From positions 55,223,443-55,287,442 of the forward strand of contig OZ010586.1 in the NCBI GenBank assembly GCA_963932145.1: DNA of 64,000 nucleotides, in the 5' to 3' direction. The notes under the pieces were generated by a model. That model made no database searches, was not told the DNA's origin, and was given only the letters and a program-made list of their open reading frames with translations. The translations under genes were made by a program, and so were the position numbers. Positions 33,531 through 45,484 of the stretch are shown one piece after another; the first letter of the stretch is position 1; every line of letters begins with the position of its first letter. Source of the DNA: Acanthosepion lycidas. Taxonomy: Eukaryota; Mollusca; Cephalopoda; Sepiida; Sepiidae.

Positions 33531-34905
33531 AATACTGTCATCTTTTTGAGAAAATAATGAAAAGAAAGCTAAGTCTAATCTGCTTTTTTTTCTATATAAT
33601 TGAACAATATGACATTAGACAATTATCAATCTGTTTTACCATTGAGCTTTATAGAAAAGCAGTTTGTTCCAATATTACATTTGATATTGTTCCTCTAAGC
33701 AAGAATTTTTTTTAGTGATGCCAACAGCACTGGACACTGTCTAAAATCACCTATTATTCTAATAGCAAAAAAACAGGAAATGTTCCTTTCTTCAACATGA
33801 AGAAAGATTATTTTGTCAGTGATCATTTTTTTTTTCTAAAGATGAGCTGCTTACATAAGCCTCAAAATTTCTTAATAAATCAACTATTGTTCTATATGTT
33901 GATAAAATTGAAATTATTTTCTTTCATTTTGAATTTATTTGCTTGTAGGTGTTCATGTTTGTACAAGTAGCTGTCATATGAGTCAATATGTTTAATTCAT
34001 TTAAATTTCTCTATATGCGTGTTTGCTTTGTGTTTCTGTCACCAAATTCATAAAAAACATTTTTTCTTATAATATTGCTTGAACAGTGAGCATTTTCTAC
34101 TTTATCTGAACCCTATCACAACTGGCATTTATTTATTTTCTTTGCTATACGTCTTTCTTTGAAACTTTTCCCACTTCAAATTCAGAAAATTCAATTCAAA
34201 ATTTCTCTTTCTCTATACACACTATATTCTGTTAACTGTTTTTCTTTTTTTATTTCTCTTCTTTCACCCCTTGTTTCTTTCACACAATTTTCTATGTTGT
34301 CTGTTGACAATATTTCCTGTGCTTGCAACTTTTTCTCAACACAAAGCAAAACAATAACAGTCTTCATGGGGTTTCTCAACATTTCTATTGGGTTTTTACT
34401 AATTGTATTCCTTCCCTTGAAAAGTTGACTCTGTTGATATCTACCCAAGGTGCCTGTCAGGAACCACAAGAACAATGGATAATGCAAAAGATTCACACAA
34501 TGTCACAATAGCAGTCATTTCTTTGAAGAAAAGAAGCAAAACAAATTTAGACAGTTGCTAGAGTCTTTTGACCCAAGTCTATCAATACTCTTGTGTTCTT
34601 TATTCATGCCAAAAGTCTTCCTGTTCATAATTGCAATCATGCTGTCTGTATCTTTTGTGATTAAGCAGTACTCACTTTCTTGCACAGCATCCTTTTTACC
34701 AAAAACTAATTCTTGTTAGGAACATTTTGAATATAGCCTAGATGATCTGCTGAAGTCCCCAGAACTACTTCTAGTTCTGAGTATTTTTAAATTACTATGA
34801 CAATTTGATAACTTTGTTCTTTGAAAGATTCTTAGAATGAATGACATTACTTTGATCTGCTAAATTATCTGAATATTAGAAAATATTACAAACAAAAAAG
34901 TAACC
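33531..34905. other. AT-rich stretch without recognisable genes
   Basis: Overlapping open frames on both strands near 34159-34511 show no family motif. Confidence 0.4.
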
Positions 34906-34981
34906 TGTATGTGTGTATCAATGTGTATATGTGTGTGTATATATTTATGCATGTGTATGAATGTGTCTGTATGTATGTATG

Positions 34982-35018
<37 letters not shown>

Positions 35019-35022
35019 CACA
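34906..35022. repeat. (TG/TA)n microsatellite leading into the minisatellite
   Basis: GTGTATATGTGTG and GTATGTATGTAT units pass into a pure AT run. Confidence 0.9.
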
Positions 35023-35025
35023 TAT

Positions 35026-35575
35026 ATATATGCAATTTTTTATATATATTATTTATATATTTTATATATATATATATATATATATGCAATTTTTTATATA
35101 TATTATTTATATATTTTATATATATATATGCAATTTTTTATATATATTATTTATATATTTTATATATATATATATATGCAATTTTTTATATATATTATTT
35201 ATATATTTTATATATATATATATATATGCAATTTTTTATATATATTATTTATATATTTTATATATATATATATATATGCAATTTTTTATATATATTATTT
35301 ATATATTTTATATATATATATATGCAATTTTTTATATATATTATTTATATATTTTATATATATATATATATGCAATTTTTTATATATATATATGCAATTT
35401 TTTATATATATTATTTATATATTTTATATATATATATATATATATGCAATTTTTTATATATATTATTTATATATTTTATATATATATATATATATATGCA
35501 ATTTTTATATATATTATATATATATATATATATATATGCAATTTTTTTATATATATTATTTATATATTATATATG
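35026..35575. repeat. AT minisatellite with TGCAATTTTTTATATATATT units
   Basis: The motif TGCAATTTTT recurs twelve times at spacings mostly of 44-56 bases, separated by ATTATTTATATATTTTATATA and an AT run of variable length. One unit near 35371-35392 is short. Long open frames of Tyr, Ile and Phe run through it in all three + frames only because the repeat lacks stop codons; they are not genes. Length variation lies mainly in the AT run of each unit. Confidence 0.95.
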
Positions 35576-35655
35576 CGTGGTACTTATTGGAAAGTGCTCA
35601 ATATCAGTGATAGAGCTAACATATTTTGATGGATTGATGTGTAACATCAATCCCT

Positions 35656-35656
35656 T

Positions 35657-35702
<46 letters not shown>
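35656..35702. repeat. (CT)n(AT)n microsatellite
   Basis: CTCTCTCTCTC passes into TATATATA. Confidence 0.95.
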
Positions 35703-35704
<2 letters not shown>

Positions 35705-36479
35705 TTATGAATTCACAACATATAGAGATATGAAACCCAAGTTCAAAAAAAAAAAGATAAAAGTTGGGTTTGCTCTGATAGGAACATACGAACAGGTACT
35801 GAAAAACAACAAACACAAGATTAACATTTATAAATAAATTTTATACAACAAAATACAAAATATGGCAAAAGTATGGGGTGACAGATGTACAATTACTAAA
35901 AGAACACTTAACTGATATTGGATGTCAGTTTGAATGTTTGTGTCTGAGCAATTGGGGGTTCAAATGTTCATAATGACAAACAGACAAAATTGCTGTAGAA
36001 TGTTCACAAAACTTGGTTGTTCTACTGCAATGTGAAATATAGAATTTGGGAATAATGTTTGTGTTCCATTTTTCCTTGGTTAATTGGATTGGATGAAAGT
36101 AAGATGTTTTCTTTGTATCTATTTGGATACAATATTCCTTTATTCTTTACCCAAACCTTTTAGTCAAAGGTCTCCAGGATAAAATTTCCTTATTCCCTAC
36201 TCAACTAGTAATGGAATAGTCTTGTGGGTGCATTTTTCATTCTTTATGATCACATGATGTGTCTATTTTTCTTGTAAACTCTTGTTGTTGGAGGTCACTG
36301 GGAAACTAAAATTACAATACCAAAATCACCACTTCATGGTGTATGTCATGTGAGCATAAGTGAGAGATTCTTACTCGATTCCTTAGGAAGTCATTATATT
36401 TGTTGCCAAGCAACCCAAAATTCCTTTCCTGCTATTTCTTAGGAGGTCATTCTGTTTGTCAGCAAGAAACCTCAAATTC
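35703..36479. other. Stretch without recognisable genes
   Basis: An internal near-duplication is visible at about 36380-36480: two segments of the type TAGGA(A/G)GTCATT..TTTGTTG and CAAGCAACCCAAAATTCCTT / CAAGAAACCTCAAATTCCTT. Nothing coding was recognised. Confidence 0.45.
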
Positions 36480-36804
36480 CTTTCATGCCCTCTCTTGGCT
36501 GAAACACAACTTGGTCCTGATAGGTAGTAAACCAATAAAAAGGGAAGAAGGAGGAGCACAAAGACACCATGTCTCTTATTAAATTTATTGAATGTCTAAT
36601 TATTAGGTTGGTGCAAAAATAATGTCGTTTTCTCACATATCAACATATGTGAGAAAACGACATTATTTTTGCACCAACCCAATAAACGTCAACATTCAGG
36701 GCCATGTCACAATATGCATATACGTATCTGAATATACATATATGTGTGTATGTGTACATATGAATGCATTTTGTATATGAACATACAAGGTGTGATGGAC
36801 AAAT
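36480..36804. repeat. Source copy of a 325-bp duplicated segment
   Basis: It matches 45485-45809 at a constant offset of 9005 bases, with about six substitutions and no indels. It includes single-copy flank, a whole palindromic MITE (36603-36682), more flank, and the first 19 bases of a mariner-like element (36786-36804). Because here the mariner-like element continues normally beyond 36804, this is the likely source and 45485-45809 the copy. Confidence 0.9.
36603..36682. mobile_element. Palindromic mariner-type MITE, 80 bp (copy 2 of 5)
   Basis: It begins TTAGGTTGGTGCAAAA. Its right end reads CCAACCCAA with one change from the perfect complement. TA duplications are at 36601-36602 and 36683-36684. 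The halves pair around ACATATCAACATATGT. Confidence 0.9.
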
Positions 36805-37641
36805 TGTCATCTAAATTACACAAAAACAACATTGATATCTCATTTTAACAGATATATTTACCAAAATAACACAAATATATATTGAAATTCTACAGAGTAA
36901 ATTTATTCAATAAAATCACCATTGGCTTCAAACATGGCCTCCAGACAACTTCAGCATCTCTTGCAGATCTTCTAGACAGTCTCTTGTTTAAGATGGTGAA
37001 TGCTGCCATAATTCTTGCCTTCAGTTTATCTACAAGAAGTTTTGTTGGTCTCTCACTCAACTGCACGCTACTCATGATAATCAAGAGGGTAGCAGTCTGG
37101 GGAGTTAGGTAGCCAGATATATAGGGTGATGTGATTGCAGAAATTGTCCTCCAGCAATGACTGGTTTCTCCTGCTTGTGTGGCATGGTGCAGAGTCCAGT
37201 TGCTAGACATAAGGTTTTTCAGCAGTCACCTTCTTGATCCAGAGTAACACTACCTCCTCAAGGCACTTGATGTAGACGTCCATGTTGAGTCTGAGGCCCT
37301 GTAGGAAGATGAATGAAGGCATAATGTCACCACCACTAGTGATCATTTGAAACATCTTCGTAATCACCATTAGACTCATCCAGCTCTTTCCAAATCCTCT
37401 GTACTGTTTTCAGATTGACACCCAAACACCCTGAAATGTTTGTATTGGAGCTTTTGGCAAGTAAGCCAAGTAGTACAGCATGCCATTTCCAAATTTCTGT
37501 GGAAGGAATTGCATCACAGTGCTTTTTTTCTCATAGAGGGTGTCCAACTGACCCTATTATTCTGTGCAGTCAACAAAATCAAAAACAAACAATCCACTTG
37601 CACAAAATTAAAAATGATAAATGCCAACAATTTACCCATCG

Positions 37642-37642
<1 letters not shown>
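36786..37642 (-). pseudogene. Mariner-like (Tc1/mariner) element with degraded transposase
   Basis: The left end CAAGGTGTGATGGACAAATT follows a TA. The right end carries the inverted CAATTTACCCATCGC and then fades into an AT microsatellite. On the - strand, from 37480 downward, are a helix-turn-helix-like start (about 37470-37380), the segment TGLCTMPHKQEK (about 37190), and the last coding block near 36910-37060 rich in KARIMAAFT-type residues, ending in a segment like EANGDF before the stop. Internal sequence between the HTH part and the second catalytic Asp is shortened, and the reading frame is broken repeatedly. Related copies lie at 42667-43235 and 52885-53419. Residue spacing in the family, where intact, suggests a D,D-37-D type, but this copy cannot confirm it. 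Confidence 0.75.

Positions 37643-37643
<1 letters not shown>

Positions 37644-37685
<42 letters not shown>
37644..37685. repeat. (TA)n microsatellite at a LINE tail
   Basis: It lies between the mariner end and the 3' end of the LINE on the - strand, whose tail reads GGGGTGATACTGATAATATA. It probably arose from the LINE tail. Confidence 0.85.
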
Positions 37686-37686
<1 letters not shown>

Positions 37687-38860
37687 CAGTATCACCCCAT
37701 GCAAGGCAGTACAGCCACTAACACATGAGGGTTTACAGTGTGTGGAGGAATTAGGAATAGAAACATTAAAAATGAGCAGGAAGAGGAAAGACTAATCAGG
37801 AGGACAGCAGATAACAATTGACATTGCATTTAAATTTTTGCAGATTAAAGTTGGCTGGAAAACATGGAGCTAGAAGGGAGTTCCACAAGTGAGAAGTGCA
37901 AGAAAAGAAACTGTTAGCATAGAGTATATGGTGACATCTAACTAGCTCAACTGTAAATTGATGAGATCTTGATACCAGTCTAGTATTACACTTAAATTCA
38001 TACAGTAGGGTACCATGAAAGTATTTATAAAAAAAAGAGCACAAAGAGGCAACCTTAAGTTGGTGGATAAGTGACAGCAGCCAAGCCACCAGATCACAAC
38101 AAATAATATTGCTGGTTCTTCTTTGGATTTTATCAAGGAGTTACAGGTAAATAGCAGGGGTGCTGGACCATATATAGCAGTAATATTTTAATCATGGACA
38201 AATGGTAGACTTATAGATATGCAAGATAGATTCAGGAAAGAAGAACTTTCTTGCCTGATACAGTGAAAAGACTTTCTTAGTAGATGACCTAGTAATGAAT
38301 TCAATATAGTCTTTCCACCTCATGTCAGCTGAGAACATTAGCCCAAGAAGGTGCAACAAGTCACTTTCCTGGAGGATAGCATCAGCCATGCTGATGGAAG
38401 GCAGAGAGGGGTCTCTCAGATGATTAATGGAGAGAAGTTTAGTTTTGAGAGTATTAAAATTAACAAGCCAGCTTTTGCACCAGTTAATGATGGTTTTGTG
38501 ATTGTTTTGGACAACATTTTCTAATTTGACCTTGTTAGACTGATCAGCTTTACGTAGATGCCAAGTTGAGAGCTGATGTCTTCAGTAAGGTCATTAATGA
38601 AGATCAAAAACAGTGTGGGACCAAGGATGGAGCCCTAGGGGACAACCATGTTAGTATGAAAGGATGTATATGAGTGGGACAACTTCATGATTAGATAGGA
38701 ATGACTGGATCAGATCAAAAATTGTGTCTGGAGATACCGTAAGTTTTCAGCTTGTGGAGAAGACATGAATGCCAGACTCTGTCAAAGTCTTTTGAGATTT
38801 CCAATGCTACAGCCTAGGCATCACTGTTTTTATCTAAAGCATGAGATTTTTGTAACACCA
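37686..38860 (-). pseudogene. LINE reverse transcriptase, 5'-truncated (copy a)
   Basis: On the - strand the order is ISKDFDRVWHSCLLHKL (about 38780), GSILGPTLFLIFINDL (about 38620), then the C-terminal part: ESDLLHLLGLMFSADMRW (about 38350), FYKYFHGTLL, HLWNSLLAPCFP, and the end FKCNVNCYLLSS at about 37800. The element resembles jockey-like reverse transcriptases. The catalytic YADD position is missing: the sequence jumps from IY to unrelated residues near 38550, so about 15-20 residues are deleted. The 3' end carries the family tail GTTAGTGGCTGTACTGCC (about 37715). Copies b (45300-46700) and c (57330-58812) belong to the same family. Confidence 0.8.
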
Positions 38861-38879
38861 TTTCTGAATAGTGAAGTTG

Positions 38880-39783
38880 CAAGAGGAATTCAAAAGATTG
38901 ATTGGTAAGCTAGAAACCAACTCTGGAATTTCAAAAATGACTAAGGTGAAGATGTACCATGCTTGTATATTAACATCATTACTCTATGTATGGATTGTCT
39001 ATCATAGTCACCTGAAGTAGCTTAAAATCTTTCATCAACAATGTTGGTGTCAAATACTTGGAATCAACTGGAGAATGCATGTCAGTGTTGTAGAAGTGCT
39101 TCAGAGATGTCAGTGCAACAGCACTGAAGCAACAATTCAGAAAAAGTTTGCATTGGCAAGTCATGTTGTTCACATGAGTGACAACAGGATTCCATGTTTT
39201 TGTATGGAGAGCTTGCTAATGGAAAGCACCCAGCCCATAAGCCAAAGAAACATTATAAGGATGGCCTGAAAGAATCACTTAACATTATAAACATTAATAC
39301 ATATGAATGCTCATATGACCTGTTAGAAGAAGGTTCATGATAGAAAGATTGCTTTTGAGAGTTCTTGGATTGTGAAAGAAAAGCTGAAAAGAAATCTAAT
39401 TGAAAAGTTCTTAATATAAAACTTCCAGACCATATATGAGCATGGTCTGACTTCACTTACAATGTTCATGGTAGGCTTTGCTTGAGGAAAAGTAAGAAAA
39501 TTGTCATATGTGAAGTCATTGTACCAGAGCACTGACCAACTACAAAATGGTATTAAGTACTGAAAATTCATGTCATATTTGTGGAAAAGTTGGTGGGCTG
39601 AAAAGACACGCAAACATTCACAAAATTATGCCTAATGACAACTACATGGCAGATGTTTTAAAAGTTTGTCCAGTTTAAATAATCATATCCAATCAAAGCA
39701 CAAATAGGTCTTATAATAATATCTTGTCATCGTCATGCTTGACAATGATGTGGCAGCCATCATATATATATATATATATATAT
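38880..39783 (+). pseudogene. LINE 3' part (RTE-like) with C2H2 finger and AT tail
   Basis: The + strand reads KVKMYHACILTSLLY, then the block MHVSVVEVLQRCQCNSTEAT, then HVVHMSDNRIP. These are parts of the region after the polymerase domain in RTE/CFDP2-like non-LTR elements. Near 39570-39620 CHICGKVGGLKRHANIHK gives a C-x2-C-x(n)-H-x3-H finger-like end. The non-coding tail CTTGTCATCGTCATGCTTGA (about 39723) and GGCAGCCATCA lead into a TATATA tail at 39762-39783. There are many stops between blocks. The reverse transcriptase core is absent, so this is a truncated copy. It lies head to head with the LINE on the opposite strand at 37686-38860. Confidence 0.7.
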
Positions 39784-41552
39784 CAAAACATGATTAAGCA
39801 TTGAATTCTTGAAATGTCAGTATAATTTAAGTATACACTTAAAATGTAGTAACATTTCAAGAATGAAACACACAAACAGACTCCATGAGGTAAACACATG
39901 ATGTTTACACAACAAAATTGATATATACAGACATACTAACTCCACAAAATAAATATATGATGTCTTTACGATGAATGAAAACAAAACAGCACAAAATTTA
40001 GAAATCACAACAATTGCACATTATTCCACTTCAAAAATTTCTGATGAAGCTAAATAAATTGCAAAACATTAAATTTATAAAGAATTTTCCTACTTGTTCC
40101 TTATTTAATCAATTCTGTTGGATTTAATGCATATTTTCAACTCATTTATAAAAATTTAAATCTTCATAAATTAGGTTTTATTATATTCTTTGGCACACAT
40201 AAGAAATAGAAATTTTAAGACTTTTTGATTTTTCGAAGACTTAGTGAAACAAAAAAAGAAACATGAAAAATAGCAAAATCTAAAAAAAAAAAAAAAGGTG
40301 TCTTGAAATGTAACAGAATTACACAAGCCTTTGTCTCTTATCTAAAAATACACAGTGTTTTTTCCATATCTAAGTTTCAGTTTGATGCTCCTTGAAAAAC
40401 ATTCATGGCAAGAAATTATTTTGTACTTATATTTCTCCCCAACCACACTAGTGTTCTTCATTGGTTTGTTTGTTGTTTTCTTAGCAATTCTATTACTTAT
40501 AAGTAGTATCTAATTAGCATTTCCATTAAATTACAACAAGCTGCATTGAAGGACACTTATATTGCTTTTCTGGGAATAACTGATAAGTGATTTGTGCCAT
40601 TTGTTTTTAACCGAAAACTATTTCTTTGAATTTTTGACAATGAATATTTTCTTTCTACCTGACAAATTGCATGATATGAGAAAAACATTGACCAGAACTG
40701 AGTTTGTGGAACTATATTCTAAAACCCTGATTTCAAAAGTCTTGCAAACAACTACACTGATAAATAATTGTGAGACAATTATTAAAAGGAAAAAAGGAGA
40801 ATAATGCACTGATCTGAAACTTTGAAGATTACAATTTATTGATTCAAATCAATAATTTATTCAGACTATATGTACTAAATATTGGTTAATGTACGATGTT
40901 ATACATCAGGAAAAGCAGCTAAAACAGATGATGTTAGCTAGAAATATAACGACCACTGCAATGTTGGCTGGATGTTTCAATGTAACTCAGATTTTGAGGA
41001 TGATAATTTGTTGAAAATAGTTTTGTAGTGTGTCAAGGATTTTCTTTCAATTGAAGATAAAGTGAATACATTGTAGAAAAAGAATCAACATTATTGATTA
41101 GTTTGTCTTAACAATAACTTAATTCTTTTTCTAACAGAGTTTTAAGAAGTTGGAAAAATAGATCTACTTTGTATGTAAGTTTTGTGTATCAAAACACAAT
41201 CTATGAATTGAACTCTGGTCAACTCACTCCCCTTTCTCTCTTTACATAATTAGAGAAATTATAAAATAATCTTATTTCATCTGTAGCAAGTAGATGCTTG
41301 AAGCTGTGTCATGTTGAATACTTGATAGTTGGGAGGGGGGTCTTCCAAACTTATTCTATTCTTGTTTATTGGATACAGTGTCAGACAAAACCTAGACATA
41401 GAAGATGGAAAATGATCTGTTTAGTTGTTACTCCTTTCATTACTGATGAATGGAAGAAAAATGTTAATCAGTTAAGACCAAAGTGTAGTGAGGATAAAGA
41501 CTCACAAAGAAGCTAATGTGGGTTTATTACTAGTAGTAAGATGAAAGGTCTT
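39784..41552. other. AT-rich stretch without recognisable genes
   Basis: An imperfect repetition, TAAACACATGATGTTTACA and ATAAATATATGATGTCTTTAC, lies near 39890-39970. Two overlapping open frames at 40592-40809 lie on opposite strands and show no family. Confidence 0.4.
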
Positions 41553-41593
41553 CCTTCACACAGCCTAGCTTCCGGTTTCCTGCTGTGTGAAGG
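41553..41593. other. Perfect 12-bp stem hairpin
   Basis: CCTTCACACAGC (41553-41564) pairs perfectly with GCTGTGTGAAGG (41582-41593) around a 17-base loop containing TTCCGGTTTCC. No flanking extension of the stem is seen. Confidence 0.65.
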
Positions 41594-42666
41594 CATAAAC
41601 ACTAATTCTAACTTCTCTCATTAAAGTGTTCAATATCTTTGCCAAGAATTTATATTATATAGAAGAGAGGAGCACAACCAAAACAAATGTCAGACATCTT
41701 GATTATTTCTTTGTTCATTCTCTTGAATGAAATTAAAAGATAAAGAAAATTAACAAAACCTAAAATTTTACAATTGATGGCCCTAAAATATCATTCCACG
41801 TGAGCAAAAATAAAAATAATGTTTTCACCTGTTGTCTTATTTTGGTGAAGATGTAAATTATTCTAACAACAAAATTGAAAGTTTTAAAAATATATTTATT
41901 TATTGTCAGAAATAAATTTCATTAATAACCTAATTTCTCATAGATTATAGAAAATAGATGATAGTGAAAGTCCAAGAAGAGTAAAAATAAATAAATTCTT
42001 TACTGTAAAATATTTGTAATATTATTGTTGTTCATTTTAATGAGAACACAAGACTTAATCTTTTATATGTAACATTATATTTTATTCAACCCTAAACTTT
42101 GTCAATTACTGTTAACCAATGAGTATGTGCCTTTGTGAATTTCGCTGAACGTGCATTCTCAACAGGATGTAAGAGATTCTCTTCTTCTTCCCTCACCATG
42201 GGTGCCTATATATTGACTTGTCATATGCTTTTCCCCAAACCTGTACATCCTAGATGCAGCTGGATCAATGATGTATTTACATCTAAGGGACAGATGAAGT
42301 GGGTATCTGTACCTGGTGGCTAGGAGGTCATCACTTCAGTCAACCCACTGATGCACCTGGCTTCTCTGGAGCTCTGGTATAAGTCAATTTTGGCAACATC
42401 TGGGGTGAGTCGTATAGTAAATAATGTAATCTCTTAATATTTTAACATATTTTTATCATGAGTCTGTATTTTTAATTAATTTATTTATTACAATATATTA
42501 AACAAAATCTCTATGAATTTCAGATACAAAATGTTGGGATTACTCATTACATCATGTATAATTGGTAGATATATAGATTATAATCTAACAGAAATATTTC
42601 ATATTTTACAAGCACAAAAATATACTGTTTTGGAAGCACCAATTTTCCATTTGTATGTTAAATATA
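41594..42666. other. Stretch without recognisable genes
   Basis: The part at 42120-42420 is less AT-rich and may be an old SINE (a CTCTTCTTCTTCCCTCACCA block resembles the 5S-headed SINE body), but the match is too weak to call. Confidence 0.35.
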
Positions 42667-43235
42667 CAGGGTGCGATGGGTAAATTGTCGCAACTTTATA
42701 TTTTTAATTTCACACGTGTGTTGGTTGTTTTTGATTTTTGTCATCTATTCTTGGTATTCACACTGGAAGCTCCAATATGAACATTTCAGAGTCTTTGGGT
42801 ATCAATCTGAGAATGGTGCAGAAGAGTTGGATGAGCCTAATGAAAGTATGGCTGCTTGGAAAACTCACTATGATCATTTTGATAAGAACTCCCAAATTTG
42901 TTGGTGTGATCCAGGCCATGATTGACAATGATCCCTCCAAGTGAATCAGGTCCATAGCCAGTGAGATAGTGCTGTCCTGGGTCAAGAGGGTGGCTGTTGG
43001 AAGATACTGTATCTGGCAACAGGACTCTGCACCATGCCACACAAGCAGAAGAGTTGCAGAAGATTCCAAAGTCATCTGAAGGTGGTGGTTGAAGCCAATG
43101 GGGATTTTATTCAATAAATGTACTCTTTAGTATTTCAAGATATTTTTGTGTAATTTGGGTAATCTGTTAAAATGAGATGTCAGTGTTATTTTCATTTTTG
43201 CATAATTTAGATGAAAATTTATCCATCATCTATGA
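42667..43235 (+). pseudogene. Mariner-like element with internally deleted transposase
   Basis: The left end, CAGGGTGCGATGGGTAAATT, follows TA. The + strand encodes an N-terminal DNA-binding part with broken frame (ESLGINLRMVQKSWM, about 42790) followed by KFVGVIQAMIDNDPSKSI (about 42890-42950). It then jumps directly to WVKRVAVGRYCIWQQDSAPC (about 42973-43035), which is the second catalytic Asp region (QQD), and then to the C-terminal end with LKPMGILFNKC. The blocks containing the first and third catalytic Asp are missing. The right terminal repeat is blurred at about 43215-43235. It is a short deletion derivative of the family seen at 36786-37642. Confidence 0.75.
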
Positions 43236-43948
43236 GTCTAACCTGAATTTGTATCCATGGCTACCATTTCCCAATATTTTATCAAAATGTAGAGTTTTTA
43301 TTAAACAAATTTTAACTAAATATTATATAACAAGTGTTAACTTTTTACAAGTATTTTTCCAACTATCATCTAATGAAACTTTGACATTGTTTTGCTGTGT
43401 GAATTGTGGTGAAAATTAATGTATATTAATATCTTTATCTTGTATACATAAATAATACAATCTCAGATAAAATGAGGGCATGAAGAGGTTAATGTGTTGT
43501 CATGAATTGGAAGATTCGTTTGGCTTTCTGACTTAGAGAATGACCAGAAGACATTGATGCATTTTATGATGATTGAAAAGCAGAGGATGAATAAAACAAT
43601 GCAAGAAATCTTAGCATGGAAAATGGAGATATGTTTTCCTTTCTGAATGAAAGAACTGAATTTACTGGTCCTTGGTAGACCAATGGACTCTCAAGATGAT
43701 TTTTTGTTTTGTCATTTTTATGCTCTTTTTTTTTTTTTTTTGATTTGGGTTTGTTTAAATTTATAATTAGAATAATGAGTAAGAATTTAACAATTATATT
43801 TACTAATGCATTTAAAATGGTGCATTTTACTGATATGAAATTAAGTTTTTACATGCTATTTTGCTTTAAATGTTTCTTCAATCAAAATTTAAATAATTTA
43901 TGTAAGTTCAATTATCAATTGCTTATTATTCTCACATGCATGCATATA
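43236..43948. other. AT-rich stretch without recognisable genes
   Basis: It includes a T run near 43727-43741. Nothing coding was recognised. Confidence 0.45.
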
Positions 43949-45138
43949 CAGGAATCCCTCGATTAATGTGCATTCAATTTATGCATTTTTGATTAGTGCA
44001 CTAAAATTTTTTATACCAAAATTCAATTAGTGCATGCATAATACTTGGTTAGTGTGGTAAAACATTCTTCAGCTTAACCATAATAATTGAAAAAGTTAAA
44101 AGTTACTGATTAATTAAACATTTTCTAAAATTTAAAAATGGAAAATGGGTAACTATTTTGTTTGTCAAGTATTACATTATCTAAGCAATTACTATAGTGT
44201 TAAAAAAATGGACAGATACATTTTATAATATAAGCCATAAATAAAAATACATACTTGAATATTTGTCTCTATTAAAAGTTTTTAAATATTTGGACATTTT
44301 TTAATGTCTATTTTGAAAGTCTTAAAAGGAAATTTGTTTTTATTGTAAAAAAAAAAAAATGGATGACTTAATTAGATACAGAAATTTACATATAAAAAAA
44401 TATCAAAATATAAAAGATGTATGCATTTACTATGGAAAGATTATAAATAAAATTTTCAAGTTAAAATACTATTAATTATGAAAGATTTGGAAAATTTCCA
44501 AAAATAGAAAATATACATAACATAGTTGTATACTATTAGACTAGTTAACTCAAGTGCATCTTTGAACTAATTTTCTGATTTTCTTAATTTAAACATTCAG
44601 CATGCTACCCTTTGCTAAACATGTGCAAAAGAATTAGTGAAGATAAAAGTGAAGTTGCACAAAAAACAAACAAAAAAAATGTTATTTTTTTAGAAGAAAA
44701 ATTGGAAATCATAAGAAAGAATGAAGATAGTTTGTCAAAATTAAAAATACACAAACAAGTCAAAAGTAAGAGGAATTTTTCAGGGTCATTTAAAGGAAAA
44801 TGTTTAGATACAGACCATGATGAAGACAGAATTTGCAGAATTTGCTCAGTACCACGAATTATATGAAGAACAGAAGAATATCTATCATGTGGCAAATCAC
44901 TCTAAATAGTTCTTTCATAAAAAATCAGATTAATAAACATTGACTCATATGATTTTTATTGTATCTTCTTATATGTAACTATATTTTAATTAAAAAGTAT
45001 GTAAATTAGAAATTAATTGTGTATAAGACTAAAATTTGCGGTACAAATTATATCACTTCCTACAAGTTATTATATTTGCATTTTCAATTAGTGCATATCT
45101 TTTAATGTCCACTAACGGCACTAATCAAGGGATTACTG
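43949..45138 (+). mobile_element. Tigger/pogo-like DNA transposon, internally deleted
   Basis: The left end, CAGGAATCCCTCGATTAATG, follows TA. The right end is its inverted counterpart (CTAATCAAGGGATTACTG) followed by TA, giving a 1190-base element. Sub-terminal repeats with ATTAGTGCA-type units occur at both ends (about 44000-44050 and 45080-45125). The ends and size fit pogo/Tigger elements. Only the start of a transposase is present (44612-44866). Confidence 0.8.
44612..44866 (+). pseudogene. Pogo/Tigger transposase N-terminal DNA-binding fragment
   Basis: The frame contains KKNVIFLEEKLEIIRKNEDS, followed by a Lys-rich helix region. This fits the first helix-turn-helix of CENP-B/pogo-type transposases, with the hydrophobic spacing L-x-E-K-L-x-I-I/L-x-x. 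The second DNA-binding domain and the DDE catalytic domain are absent. The 84-residue remnant ends in RRICSVPRII-like sequence that is unrelated to the family, so the frame probably ran past a deletion point. It lies entirely inside the element at 43949-45138. Confidence 0.6.
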
Positions 45139-45484
45139 TATACTATTTAAAGACATAATGTATGTGTATAGTGGTTTATCTTTAGACAGATATAAATAAA
45201 TATAGATAAATATATACAAATAAATAGATATGAATGGATATACAGTTGTGGACAGAATAATTTACTCCCCCCCACACACTTCCATAATTACAAATAAAGC
45301 TGGTTTGGCATGGCAGACTCTTTTGTAAGCTTCAGGGATATGGTATTTCAGGACGATTATTTAACTTAATACAATCATTCCTGTCAAACCATGTAATGAA
45401 GGTTGTACTTAACAGATTCTCCTCCAGTTCCTTTCTCATGAATGCAGGTGTTCCCCAAGACTCTATCCTGGGTCCTACACTGTT

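Noticed and set aside
34909..35837. Three long overlapping open frames of up to 308 codons on the + strand
   Set aside because: They run through the AT minisatellite and encode only Tyr/Ile/Phe repeats; the frames stay open because the repeat lacks stop codons.
42120..42420. Host exon at 42135-42323
   Set aside because: Sequence resembles parts of a SINE body; no acceptor or donor in suitable positions.
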